A stretch of 64,000 bases of DNA from Triplophysa rosa (Eukaryota; Chordata; Actinopteri; Cypriniformes; Nemacheilidae). The position numbers were made by a program, and so were the translations under genes. The DNA is taken from NCBI RefSeq assembly GCF_024868665.1, contig NC_079910.1, positions 14,322,902-14,386,901 on the forward strand. Direction: 5' to 3'. Shown here piece after piece: positions 45,563 through 64,000 of the stretch. Under the pieces are notes generated by a model that saw only the letters and a list, made by a program, of their open reading frames with translations, did not search any database and had not been told where the DNA came from. The number at the start of each line of letters is the position of its first letter. Within the stretch, counting starts at the first letter, position 1.

Positions 45563-45939
45563 CCCTTATTTTCACACCAAGTAGAAAAATAGTAGTTTAT
45601 AAAAAAATCAACATATCTACTAAACTATATTTACATAAGATATTAACAAATTTCACATAGAGGGTTTAATAATTGAATAATTTTTTAAACATTACTAAAA
45701 CAAAAACGTAAGAAAAATCTCGGATGAGGTAACTGTTTGCTTAAACTGTATCTACATTATTAGTCGTTAGTATAAGTCGTTATTCTTAATATTATAAGTT
45801 CATACTCTCAATGCATGTACGTTACAGGAGCGCGTGGCTCTTTCAACCTCACCCCCTCAGTTGTGTTTTACTGTCACCTACTGGCACATTTACGTCAGTG
45901 CCATTCAAAATTCAAGCAAACGAGAGACAACACACAATT

Positions 45940-47391
45940 TTAAGGAATGCTTTATTGATACAAACAACTGAAAAATAAAACAATAACGATCACACCACTG
46001 CTGTTTTAAAAGAACAAAATCAAAGCTTTCCATTAATAACAGCTAGGTAAGGTCCCTAACTTAAAGCTATATGGTGCTTATCCCCAAGACCACAACCTCC
46101 TCCATGATTTATGCATACACTCCTTTCTCTCATGTGTTACCTTATCTTTTCAATGTTGGCGGAACTACAGGCTTTACATTTTATGGCATAACAAATGAAT
46201 TCCAATAGAAAGTCATAGCAGCCATAACATTGGCAGTCAAATGTAAATCAGTCAAATCTCTTACATCTCATCAAATCTAGCAAATAATCATTATTGTGTA
46301 TGATACTGAACCAAGAGCAACCTTTGACACACAACTCAAGACAACGATAAAGGATATAAAAGGCAAAAACAAAAAATTGGACTACATACGCCAAGTGAAA
46401 TCTTTTCCAATATCTTTCTAGGTAAAAAGTGACCGTGCTACCATACAAGACTACACTAATGTTTACCTCTGTCTGAAAAATAAACAAATGCTGCTAACAA
46501 CAAGGAGTTGACACAGCAGGCCTTTCCTGGTGTTAAACATTTCGGGTTAGTGCACATGAGATTAAGATACATATATATATTTTTATTTTTTGTAATTGAA
46601 AAAGTGAAACTTGAGTTGTGTTAGTTTGTTTGAGAGAGACAGCAAAAGGTCTATGACACCTGCTAACTGGCATACTGTACACAACATGGCACAAAAGCAA
46701 ACAAAACCAACTTCTGACTTAAATGTAGCATAAATAAAACAAAGCCATCAATGCAAATATTCAACTGAACAACAAGAAATACCAAAAAGAAACAAAGATA
46801 AAGCCAATCTAGAGTGAGAATACAGAGTGTATGGCCGACCGAGAGGTCAGACATTCACCAAGTGTACAGCAAAGCATCGCTTCATGTTGTGCGGAGAGTA
46901 AAAAATAACTCCATGGATGCTCAGCAGCATAGAAACCTGCAGCACGTTGCTTTTTATTTGTCAGATTTCCTCCCCCCACAGATTTGAATCTTTCATATTT
47001 CATGTTTTTAACCCCTCTGCCATCTGATGAATGCTGCTTGGCAGTACTGCTTAAATATAGTCATTTATATTCCTTTATATTCATATACAGATAAAAGTTA
47101 TGTAAAAACATTATGCAAAGCAGTGTAAAATAGTTTCTAATACAAAATGATTGACCATTTTTCTTCTTTTTGTGCAACCTGTGATGATTTCGTGTCACAG
47201 AATCTGCTGCACGGTGTTTTAATGGCGAGATGACACAAGCACATGCTAGCATTAGATGGAGGGGTATCGAAGGAGTCAGAAAGAGGGGGATAACAGAATT
47301 CAGAGAGAAAGGGTGAGTTCTGGGATAACTGAAGCATGTGTGTATTCAGGATTCATAAAGTAATGAGATGAGTGTTTAAGAGGGTGGGCTC
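45940..47391 (-). other. tpd52l2 3' UTR
   Basis: Non-coding DNA below the tpd52l2 stop on the minus strand. A good AATAAAGC signal is found at about 45956-45949, giving a 3' UTR of roughly 1.4 kb. No repeats of note. The tRNA gene lies about 390 bp beyond and on the other strand. Confidence 0.6.
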
Positions 47392-55465
<8,074 letters not shown>

Positions 55466-55720
55466 GTCGTCAAAAACGTGTGCTTTTAATCTTCAGAACG
55501 TCGTCTTGACAGTTTCGCGGTTTGATGTGCTGTGCACAAACGTAAGAGATGCTTAGATACGCGCCTTCGATCAAAACATCCACAAACGCAATACGTTGTG
55601 ACAAGCCAACAGAAGAACCCGAGCGATCACTGCCCAGTTCAGCGGTTGTGGCAGCTCGGTGATGGGTTTTCTTCCGGCGCGCTGGGATGACGTGTAGTGT
55701 GCGCCTAACAGCGATCGGCT
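55466..55720 (-). promoter_or_regulatory. tpd52l2 5' UTR and promoter region
   Basis: CpG-rich stretch just above the tpd52l2 ATG on the minus strand, ending in GCGCGC/GATCGGCTCGG near 55720 before AT-rich spacer. No TATA box is evident. Confidence 0.45.
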
Positions 55721-56074
55721 CGGTCTGTTTTTTTATTATTATTCATCAATAGGGTAAATTACAATATGTAATAGTACAAATTTGTATAATGCAAATAACC
55801 AAAACAAAATAAAACAAAAAAACACATCAGTCATACATCTAAAACATTAAGATTTTTTTCCAGTAGCCGAGATGTCTTAACAGCTTTGCTATCGTTTCGC
55901 AATAATATTAAAGAATCATAAAAAATCTTTATATTGGCTCTGTCTGTTTGTAAATCAGAAAGACAAACAAATTCACACGTATTTGATTAATTTTATTATT
56001 ATTTTTGAATATTTTAATGTCCAATTTTACGTTCTATATCCATACATGTAAAATTTCTGACGGAAAACCATGCT

Positions 56075-56408
56075 TTAAATGATTCTTCACTTAGAAATGA
56101 AAATTCTTTCATCATTTATTCACCTTCGAGTTGTTCCAAATCTGAACACATTTCTTTGTTCTGATGAACACGGAGAAAGACATTTTGAAGAATGTAGGAC
56201 AGCAAACAGTTCTGGGGCACTTTTGAGTACCATCGTAGTTTTTCCTTATATGGTAGTCAATGGAGGCAAAATATGTCTGGTTATAAGCATTCTTCCAAAT
56301 ATCTTTCTCTGTGTTCATCAGAACAAAGAAATTTATACAGATTTGGAACAACTCGAAGGTCAGTAAATGAAGACAGAATTTTAATTTTTAAGTGAAGAAT
56401 CACTTTAA
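56075..56408. mobile_element. Angel-like MITE, variant with altered ends
   Basis: Internal arms (CACCTTCGAGTTGTTCCAAAT... / ...GGAACAACTCGAAGG) match the family, but the ends read TTAAATGATTCTTCACTTA and AAGTGAAGAATCACTTTAA instead of the usual GGGATAGTTCACCC. It lies between tpd52l2 and the TRIM gene. Confidence 0.8.
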
Positions 56409-57496
56409 AGCTTGTCATTTTCTACAGGCAACTATTTCCATGTGTTTATAGTACTTCGCTTATTCGCCCTAGCAAACTTTTTATTTTTATTTACGTTTTT
56501 GTTATTTCTTTGTTTTCTTATACATATACTACGTGTATTGCTCATAATATTGTTATTCCATAAAAAAACTGGCAAAAGTAAAGAAATGAAAAAAAAAATG
56601 CTTATACATTTTACATTTATTTTACACGACAAAAGCATGCCATAATAGTACAAAAATGGACTCTTGCGTTCATAAATCATTTAACTGTTATAGGCCAAAC
56701 TAAGCACAGCTTTTATTGTGCAGGCTTTGTTTTATTCTGGATGTGCAAACAAACTGGCAAAAATATACCAAGTAGTTTTAAGGCACATTTAAGGATTTGA
56801 TTTATTTAAAAAATCAAATATATAACTTTGATATAAAGGAAACTGATGAATGTCGAATGAAACATTAATGACCATCTGTAAAATCTGTAAATGACAGTGA
56901 AGTAGAAAAACTAAGACAGAAAAGATAACGTTAGTTTGTATTTATTTATTTAGCCAAAAACTCTTCTCTTTCACAAAGCATAACTTACCAAGAATCAAAC
57001 TGTTGGAGTCTTATAGATCACTTCGCAAAATGTAAACACTGGTCCAGAAGTGTCTCGTTTCATTTGTATTTATTTTTTATTTTAAACCTTAAAGATATTT
57101 GTTTAACATTTGATTCGGTTGTTAATGTTTTGTTGGTTGTGTTTTGTTCAAAATGTTGTGCAGTGTGAAAAAACTGAAACACAAAGTTCTTCTGGATCAG
57201 CATTACGTCTTCTGAAGTTGCCTATAATGTATCTAATACAACACTACTGTAAAACACTCGATTTTACATTAGCCATCCATCTCATGACAACCATATCTAA
57301 GAAGGGTCCAGTAAATGTAGATTTGGGATGGTTTACTAATCTAGAGGGGGTGGGGGGGGGGGGGTACTGATCTTATCTTGGACTTATATTATCTTATTAT
57401 CTTGGAACAACCGATGGTTCTGTAGAATTGCCATTGACACTGCCAGTCAATAGAAGACAAACTAGACATAATTGAGATGCGCCTCATTAAAATGGA
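56409..57496. other. Spacer and probable TRIM 3' UTR
   Basis: AT-rich DNA below the last TRIM stop codon; minus-strand AATAAA-type signals near 57070 and 56940 could end the transcript. A poly(G) run lies at 57347-57364. No other feature recognised. Confidence 0.4.
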
Positions 57497-60400
57497 TCAC
57501 ACAGGGTTTGCATCAGGAAACGGAGGAGATATCCCACTGCTTTGAGCCGAGCGGTCACTTCCTTTTGGCGAGAGCGTTGAGCCAGAGAAAGAGAAGCTGA
57601 GATGCATAGACTCACTGGTGACCGCCTGCGGCTGCTGTCCTTCTAGAGCAGAGCTCACAGGTGTGCCAGTCTGGAGAGATTTGGTAGAGATGACCACAAA
57701 GTAAGCAGAGATTTTATAAGAATGAATAAAAACAAACCTTGGAGCCACCAGAAGTCTGGCTGCTCGAAATCGTTTTTCTGTTGATGTGGGGAGACTAAGT
57801 TAAAATGGGTCAAAAAGCTCTACAGTAAATTTTTGCTAAGCTTAAGGTACCCAAGTATTCTAATTAAAGTTTGTCTTTTCACGTTAAACAAGCCGAGTGT
57901 AAAACAGCAGAGTGCCAGTTAGAACGATGTCATTGTTTAGTTATGATCTATGTTACTCCCAAACAATAAAAGAAATAAAGGATAAGCTGAGCAAAGAATC
58001 AGTTGAGAAACATGGCAGGATGTTCAAAACACTGGTTCAGCATTATTAGGATTGGGCTGGTACCTGGTGACTGTGCCTCCTCACCGCCACTATATACAAA
58101 TGAGACACTGAATGCTTCCCCACACTCGCTGTAGGATGACCAGAAAGCCCAGGAAGTAAAGGATGAGGGTGACAGCCTGAGGAAAGGTGGAAATGAAGAT
58201 ACGCAAACACTGATATTTCAATAGAAATATTACAGGAGATGACCTAAGACCTAACCAAACTGTGATGCTGAATAAAAATGAAACTGAGTTCTCAACGAAT
58301 GGAAAGTGATAGCAATGATGACCATGATGCTGGTGACTTGGCTAAGCAGTTCAGCAGATTGTGGCTGATGATGGTCATGGCCAGTTGAAAAATGTATACA
58401 TAACATGTTTTTTTACCGTGAATGTTTTTAAACTTCAGATGCATATGTAAAGCGATATGAATGTACCTGCTGGGTGCTAAACCCATGCCTCTCACACACA
58501 TGCTCCTTTCTGACATCTGAACAGATGTCTGCTTGTTCCCATGTATTCTCAGTTGTTTCTTGGTTATGGTTTCTCATGTCCGAGTCCTCTAATTTTAGAT
58601 CCTGGTCTGGTTCAGGATCAGGTTCTGGGGTTGGCACTGGTGCAGGTTCACACTCGGGTTCTGGTTCATCAGGTGTCTCCTCCACTTCCTCTTCAACTGT
58701 AATGTTACCAGCATTAACTTGAAAGATTCTGGCTTAATAAGAATAACAGCATTTTTGATTGATCAGAAAAGCTAAGAAACTGGGTGTCTGATGCTCACAC
58801 ATTATGAAATCTAGCTGATGGAGCGCTCGCTCCTCTTCTTTAAAATCCACCTTGTAGTGGTCCATATTCTCATATCCAGGTTCCAGGGTCTCCAGAGTGA
58901 AGTAAGTAGAGGCTTTACAAACCCTTCAGATTAAATGAAAGATACTGTTGAATGTTAGTTCAATGTTTCTTCCACAATCATGCACATGCCAACAATTAAC
59001 AGACTTAAGCAGCCATGAGTGTTTTACAAGCTTTACATTTAAATGCTGAACAATTTAGAAAGAAAAATATTAAAGAAACATTTCTTAAATATGTTGAGTC
59101 ACTTACTTCTCAATTAGATCTTTTGAGGTCTAGAAGAAAGAAAAATGAATAAAAAAAGAGAAATATAAAAACTAAATATAAGAAAATAGACTTATAAATA
59201 AAAAAAATGTCACAGAGTTTGTGGTACCTGCACAAAAGATGCCATCTCTGGCTCTTCAATAGCATTAAGTGCTGCCTGTACCAGTTTTGAGTTTGTGTCT
59301 AGATGGCTACTGCATGTCTGCACTAAAGATTGGGTCCAGCCAGTCTTTTCCTCCTCCTCATAGGTTATTTGTTGAGTCATGATCTTACGACGTTCGTCCA
59401 GAATAGCGCTCATGCAATCAAACTTCTCACATAGAATCTGCTTTTGGATCCTGCTGTTCTCCTGTTAGAGGAACGTAGCCAACAATACTTCACATTTGAA
59501 TGACAAACGCATATATGTTAGGGCTGTCAAACGACTAATCGCGATTAATCGCATCCAAAATAAAAGTTTGTGTTTACGTAATTTATGTCGGTATACTGTG
59601 CTAATTAATTTTGTATTTATGAACACATACACATAAATGCATTTATTTTAGAAAAATATAAAATATAACAATTAATAAACATTTATTTAGAATTTAAATT
59701 ATTGGTAAATATAAATTAATACATTTAAATATTTCCTAAATATATAGACAAGTATGTGTATGTTTTGTGTTTATAAATACAAAATTAATATGCACTGTAC
59801 ACAGATATATATGATGTAAACACAAACTTTTATTCTGGATGCGATTAATCGCGATTAATCGTTTGACAGCCCTAATATACTGTATATACATGATATATAT
59901 AAAAGTAATTTCTTTATTTCAACAAACGTCCACCCAAACCTCTATGTTCCTGCAGATTTCCTCCAGCTCATTAATAAAAGCTTGGACACGGTCATTTGTG
60001 GAAACCAAGGCGGCAACTCCATCATTGAGTTCAGTCTACAAAAATAAAAAATTGAAACTAATGTAAGATTACTCTAAATGGTAAAAGATGCGAAGATAAA
60101 CTTGACCATGCAAATGTGAGCCTGGACCACAAAACCAGTCTTAAGTAGCACGTGTATATTTTTAGTAATAGCCAACAATACATTGTATGGGTCAAAATGA
60201 TAGATTTTTCATTTATGCCAAAAATCATTAAGATATTGAGTAAAGATCATGTTCCATGAAGATATTTTGTAAATTTCCTAATGTAAATATATCAAAACGT
60301 TATATTTGTGCGTGGATGCAGCAAAATTGCTTAGAAAAATGGCCGTAAACACGCCTACAAACAACGCTCAAGCTTTGGTATCTATGTAAAGCTTAGAATT

Positions 60401-62947
60401 TCAGCTTTTGGGTTCGTCTACTCTCCACAACGTCAGTGGTAAGCCAATAGAGAGCGTTAAAACAAACCTGTTTCTTCTTCAGCCTGCTACAGTGGCTCTG
60501 ATGAACAACGATTTTCTCAATATTTTGATATTCTTGCGCCCTCAGATTCCTGAGATTGAAATAGTTGTATCCAAATAGTTGTGGCCAAATATTGTCCTAT
60601 CCTAACAAACCATACACCAATGAATCTCAATTTCGAGAAAAATTGACCCATAAGACTGGTTTTGTTGTCCAGGGTCACAAATATCTTCAGGATCTTACTT
60701 TCTGTTGCTCATAGACATCAGATAGAGGAGTGACTTGGCAGTTCTTGTGTGCTCCAAACACCTTGCAGAGAGAGCAGGTGGGCACCTGACACGTGATGCA
60801 ATAAATATTAAGCTTCTCATCGTCATGTTCCTCACAAGTCAGCTGTGCAAGAGGCTTCGGTGGTGGCTTGGAGCTGCAGACACGTTTTACAACAAGACAC
60901 TTTATTTAAACAGGACAAATCGACCAACAACCTCATTTAGATGTTGATAACTTCCAAGCAACATTAGACGTGCTTTTTCCAATTACAGACTCTCCAGTTT
61001 ATTTGTTGTTCATAGGCTTATCCATAATCATATTCTTAAGGTAAAGGGATTCAACAATAGGCATTTCTATCATTTTTGGTTGACAAACAATGCTCTCCTG
61101 ATCTCACCTTGCAGACTCCTGCTTGTAAACATCAATGATGTTCTCCACAAGTAAATTGCGCTGCAGTCCATAAACTCCGTGGCGGTCCAGGACGACCTCA
61201 TGGCGACAGGAAGGGCAGCAGAAGCGTCCAACACCAACCTTTAAGAGAGACGGCTACAAATCTTACTCAGCATGCTGTTCAAACTGTATTTGTTATAATG
61301 TGTGTTCACTGTTTACTATTAAGAAGTCTAAAGGTTGGATAAAATGTACCCTGATAACCAGCATGACTGTTTGATCTGTCAACACCAACTCATTTGTACT
61401 TTTCTGTTTTCTCTAAAGAAATGCTTTGTCTTCCCCAGAATATGGTGCTTTTGGTTCTGAATCGGGTTAAAGGTTGATATGTTGCATACATCTGTTTCTT
61501 AGCCTGCGTGTTTGGAAACATGTTTACCCTCAGACCCTTCTGTAAACAAGTAAGGGTACTGTACATATTACACAGGGGCCACTAGATTGATTTAAAAATC
61601 ACTTTCAATATGATTCACTGTAAAACAAAATCCTGTAAAAAAACCCAGAAATTTTCTGTTAGCTGGAGCGACAGAAATATACCTTAAAATAATCGTTTTT
61701 TTCCTGTAAATTTACAGGATATAAGGATATTTATTAAATTGTTTTCCCCCTTTTTCTTGTAAATTTGCTGTCTTTTTCTGTAATTTTACAGTTTTTGACT
61801 GTATTTCAAAATTAACTGTAAAAAATACAATCTTGTTAAAAAAACTGAAATTTTCTGGCAGCTGGGGCGCCAGAAATAAACTGTAAAATAAAGTGAAATA
61901 AAAAAATTCCCTGTAAAATGACATGGTTTTCCGGTTTTTGACCGTATTTCAATAATACGTAAAAATTCAGTTTTTCTGACATTTTACGTGGAAAATCTGT
62001 AAAAATTATTCTGTAAAATTAGGTTTTTTATACAGTGTTGACAAGGCACAGGCAACATTAAACAGAGATTGCAAAGAGAAGAGTCTGAGACAGGATCTCA
62101 TGGGTGTCCTAAAATAGTCCTACACACTTATGTGTGAATTGAGAATCAGAGCTGGCTCGTTGAGAACAGTCCCCTAGCTAGCGAAGAGAATTATTTGTTT
62201 ACTGAAATGCCATGTATACACCAATGGTGCACAGACCGTGTTCAGAATTAATGTGTTCCCAGCTTGAGCTGCAAAAGTCGAATCGCACTCACTCTGGAAG
62301 GTGAACTTCGTGTGGTCAAGTGTCCAGGGCATCTGGACTTGCGCATGTACTTCTTCCATGAAACCTTCCAATTTTTAGGTGCCTCTGGATATTCCCAATA
62401 CGTTTTTGCCTTGCAAAAATTAGCCACTTGACATATACAGAGCTTATACATCAGTCCAAGAATTTCCTAAAATGCACGACACTCTATTTGCTTGCAAGTA
62501 AACTTGGGTTCATAAAAGTTACACTTTCCAGTGTGTTCCGGAAAGGACGGCATGTTATTAACGATGATGAGGTTTCAAAACTCCATTCAGATTTAGATTC
62601 CATTAGTTTAAGACTGACACCTCGAGGCATGTGCACACAAACACATGAATAGTGTTTTTATGAAGACCTAAAATGTCAATTGAGGTTTTGATTGAAAGAC
62701 CTATACATGTGACGTTATTAAAACGTTTTTGCATCTGCACATAAGCAAACTTCATCTGAGAACAAAACAACTGCCACATACACACCTGGTACAACTCGTT
62801 GGCACATTTGCGACAAAGGTTGTGGAGGCAGGGCAGTATGACCACTGGTTTTGTGAACACTTCCAGACAGATAGGACAAATAAGTTGTTTCTCAAGAGTC
62901 CCCAATGAGTCCCTGTGGTAAGAGCGCATATCCAGCGGAAGAGACAT
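57497..62947 (-). CDS. MuRF-type TRIM RING E3 ubiquitin ligase (complete, alternative 3' ends)
   Basis: Minus-strand exons: 62947-62786, 62409-62365, 61238-61108, 60873-60699, 60035-59940, 59461-59228, 59129-59107, 58923-58799 and 58696-58467, then either 58176-58090 (stop TAG) or 57670-57497 (stop TGA); 435 or 464 residues. RING cysteines/His are C24, C27, C40, H42, C45, C48, C77, C80, split over three exons. The B-box reads [16 protein letters not shown]...CSLC...H155...C158. A coiled coil (about 172-285) and COS box (about 286-331, [14 protein letters not shown]) follow, then an acidic Pro-Glu repeat tail. This order defines MuRF proteins (TRIM54/55/63), sarcomere- and microtubule-linked ligases that mark muscle proteins for breakdown. 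The N-terminus differs from all three mammalian MuRFs, so a fish paralogue such as trim101 is possible; I leave the symbol open. The second exon's donor (AAG|GTTTCA) is weak, but only this choice keeps the RING in frame. Confidence 0.87.
58085..58176 (-). other. Alternative TRIM exon coding a hydrophobic C-terminal tail
   Basis: Preceded by a good acceptor (CTTTCCTCAG) in phase with the exon ending at 58467. It codes [15 protein letters not shown] followed by [13 protein letters not shown] and a stop at 58092-58090, with a strong donor GCG|GTGAGG just after (58085/58084). Inclusion gives a hydrophobic anchor-like end; skipping would let the exon at 57670 supply a soluble Ser-rich end of 57 residues. 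Confidence 0.6.
59519..59874. mobile_element. Palindromic MITE with TAGGGCTGTCAAACGA termini in TRIM intron 5
   Basis: Both ends carry TAGGGCTGTCAAACGAnTAATCGCGATTAAT-type arms as inverted copies, and the pairing extends into GGATGCGATTAATCGCG and the AAAAGTTTGTGTTTAC segments. The flanks ATATATGT and ATATACTG are only partly alike, so an 8-bp hAT-type duplication is possible but decayed. It ends 66 bp from the exon at 59940 and begins 58 bp from the exon at 59461. Confidence 0.75.
60116..60678. mobile_element. Inverted-repeat element, GTGAGCCTGGACCACAAAACC type
   Basis: Left GTGAGCCTGGACCACAAAAC and right, inverted, GTGACCCTGGACAACAAAAC, continuing as CAGTCTTA on both sides. A repeat of this type is very common in zebrafish and carp. 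Non-coding; its right end is 21 bp below the exon border at 60699. Confidence 0.75.
61616..62036. mobile_element. MITE of CTGTAAA repeats with CACTGTA/TACAGTG ends
   Basis: Starts CACTGTAAAACAAAATCCTG and ends TATACAGTG; the inside is made of repeated CTGTAAAAT and TTTACAG units in both orientations. Non-coding, in TRIM intron 2. Confidence 0.6.
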
Positions 62948-64000
62948 GGCTGTGTGCCCTCACTGACCCAACACTTACTTCCAAACTGAGAGGGTAATAT
63001 GTAAAGCCACTAGGATTTGTTGAACAGCTCTGACCGTCTTCATATCTCTGTGCCGTCTCTCCTTGCTCTTTTCTTATATGATTTTTGAATCTCTTGAGGC
63101 ACAGGGCGGTGGATCTGCCCGTGCTTGATCTGGGCAATGGGGCCTCGGAAGCGTTGTTAGTTTGTGGCTGGAAATATATGTGCATGTGTGCGTGTGCCAG
63201 AAAGGGAAGGTGTCTGGTTTCTTGTTGGCTCTCAGTGACTCCCCCCTTTAATCAGCTGTGCCCATATCGGGCAGCCACTGGAATGCTGGGAAACAGAGAT
63301 GATGCTATGGATCCTGTTACTCCAATAATCCATGTCTACAATCTCAGGACAGCCACAGTATTATTGGAAAGGAAAAAGTGTTTATGAAGCGTGCTTTAAT
63401 ATTTTTATTTATTTATGCCTGTGCAACAAAGTTTTTTGCATTTTAGTGTATTACTTGGGGCTCAAACAAATGACCTTTGTGTTATGTGATTCACTAACAC
63501 TTAAGCCACAGTACTTTACTCGAGCACTTTTAAAAGTACTTCTACTTGTTCTATTTTTATTACAATAGCAAATGTTTTCAACATTTTTTAGTTTATATTT
63601 TATTTCACTATTTCTCTGTACTTTTACTTCCCTGTGTGCATATAAAAGTACTTATTTAGATTTCATCTTTTTGTTAACAAACACACAAACATCACAATAT
63701 TCAGCTTTCTCCACATTTATTGTACAACTGTGATTCAGATCAACTATCCATGTTACTTTTCTCAGACAGTAAATTCATGCTACGACAACATCGGACTATT
63801 TACCCAGAATGTGCAAAAGACATTCTGCACAATAGCCATATTCACTTACATGTATTTTTAACTATGTCATTTATTAAAAACAGGAATATAATAAATGAAA
63901 TATTGTTCTCATCACGGTTTTCACACTGATATTACGTTAATTTCAGAGAACATGTAGATCTGGCATGATTTTGTTTCAATGCGTTCACACACACTTCACA
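62948..64000. other. TRIM upstream region and spacer
   Basis: Above the TRIM start codon on the minus strand: probable 5' UTR and promoter (a TATA-like CATATAAG read on the minus strand near 63075), then AT-rich spacer. Short frames here do not look coding. Nothing else recognised up to the window end. Confidence 0.4.

Noticed and set aside
63085..63387. 100-codon plus-strand frame above the TRIM gene
   Set aside because: Overlaps the antisense TRIM leader, no splice support, no recognisable domain, codon use not coding-like.

Overview
This is vertebrate nuclear DNA, almost certainly from a cyprinid-type teleost fish. Split genes with GT-AG introns, fish-type orthologues, Tc1 and LINE relics and about ten copies of a fold-back MITE that I recognise as the Angel-like family of carp and zebrafish relatives all point that way. 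No prokaryotic, phage or CRISPR feature is present.

Layout. 1-3970: a broken Tc1/mariner transposase gene, then a 5'-truncated L2/CR1-clade LINE on the minus strand. 4082-7494 (+): the last six coding exons of nol4l, followed by several kb that look like its 3' UTR. 15265-25043 (+): complete eight-exon srms. 26705-33140 (+): complete eight-exon ptk6-type gene in tandem with srms; exon borders, phases and three exon lengths match. 33.5-43.5 kb: mostly mobile-element debris, with one unrecognised candidate small gene (40424-42104, +). 43779-44684 (-): complete four-exon ppdpf. 45480-45551 (+): tRNA-Glu(CUC). 47392-55465 (-): complete tpd52l2 with three in-frame microexons of the alternative-cassette kind. 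57497-62947 (-): complete MuRF-type TRIM E3 ligase gene with two mutually exclusive C-terminal ends, one of which is a hydrophobic membrane-anchor-like tail.

The genes do not form a pathway. They are a piece of vertebrate synteny: SRMS, PTK6, PPDPF and TPD52L2 all lie in human 20q13.33, while NOL4L lies on 20q11, so the window joins two segments that are apart in human. SRMS and PTK6 are non-receptor tyrosine kinases of the Brk family with SH3-SH2-kinase order. Exon models were built by hand from splice sites, reading phase and family knowledge. Introns and intergenic DNA hold many short non-autonomous DNA transposons, some nested, two with perfect 8-bp target duplications that identify them as hAT-type. 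The most unusual items are the TRIM tail switch, the cysteine-rich N-terminus shared by srms and ptk6, a Gly-to-Ala change in the ptk6 ATP loop, the candidate small gene, and a CRE/TATA promoter cluster upstream of ppdpf that appears able to fire both ways.
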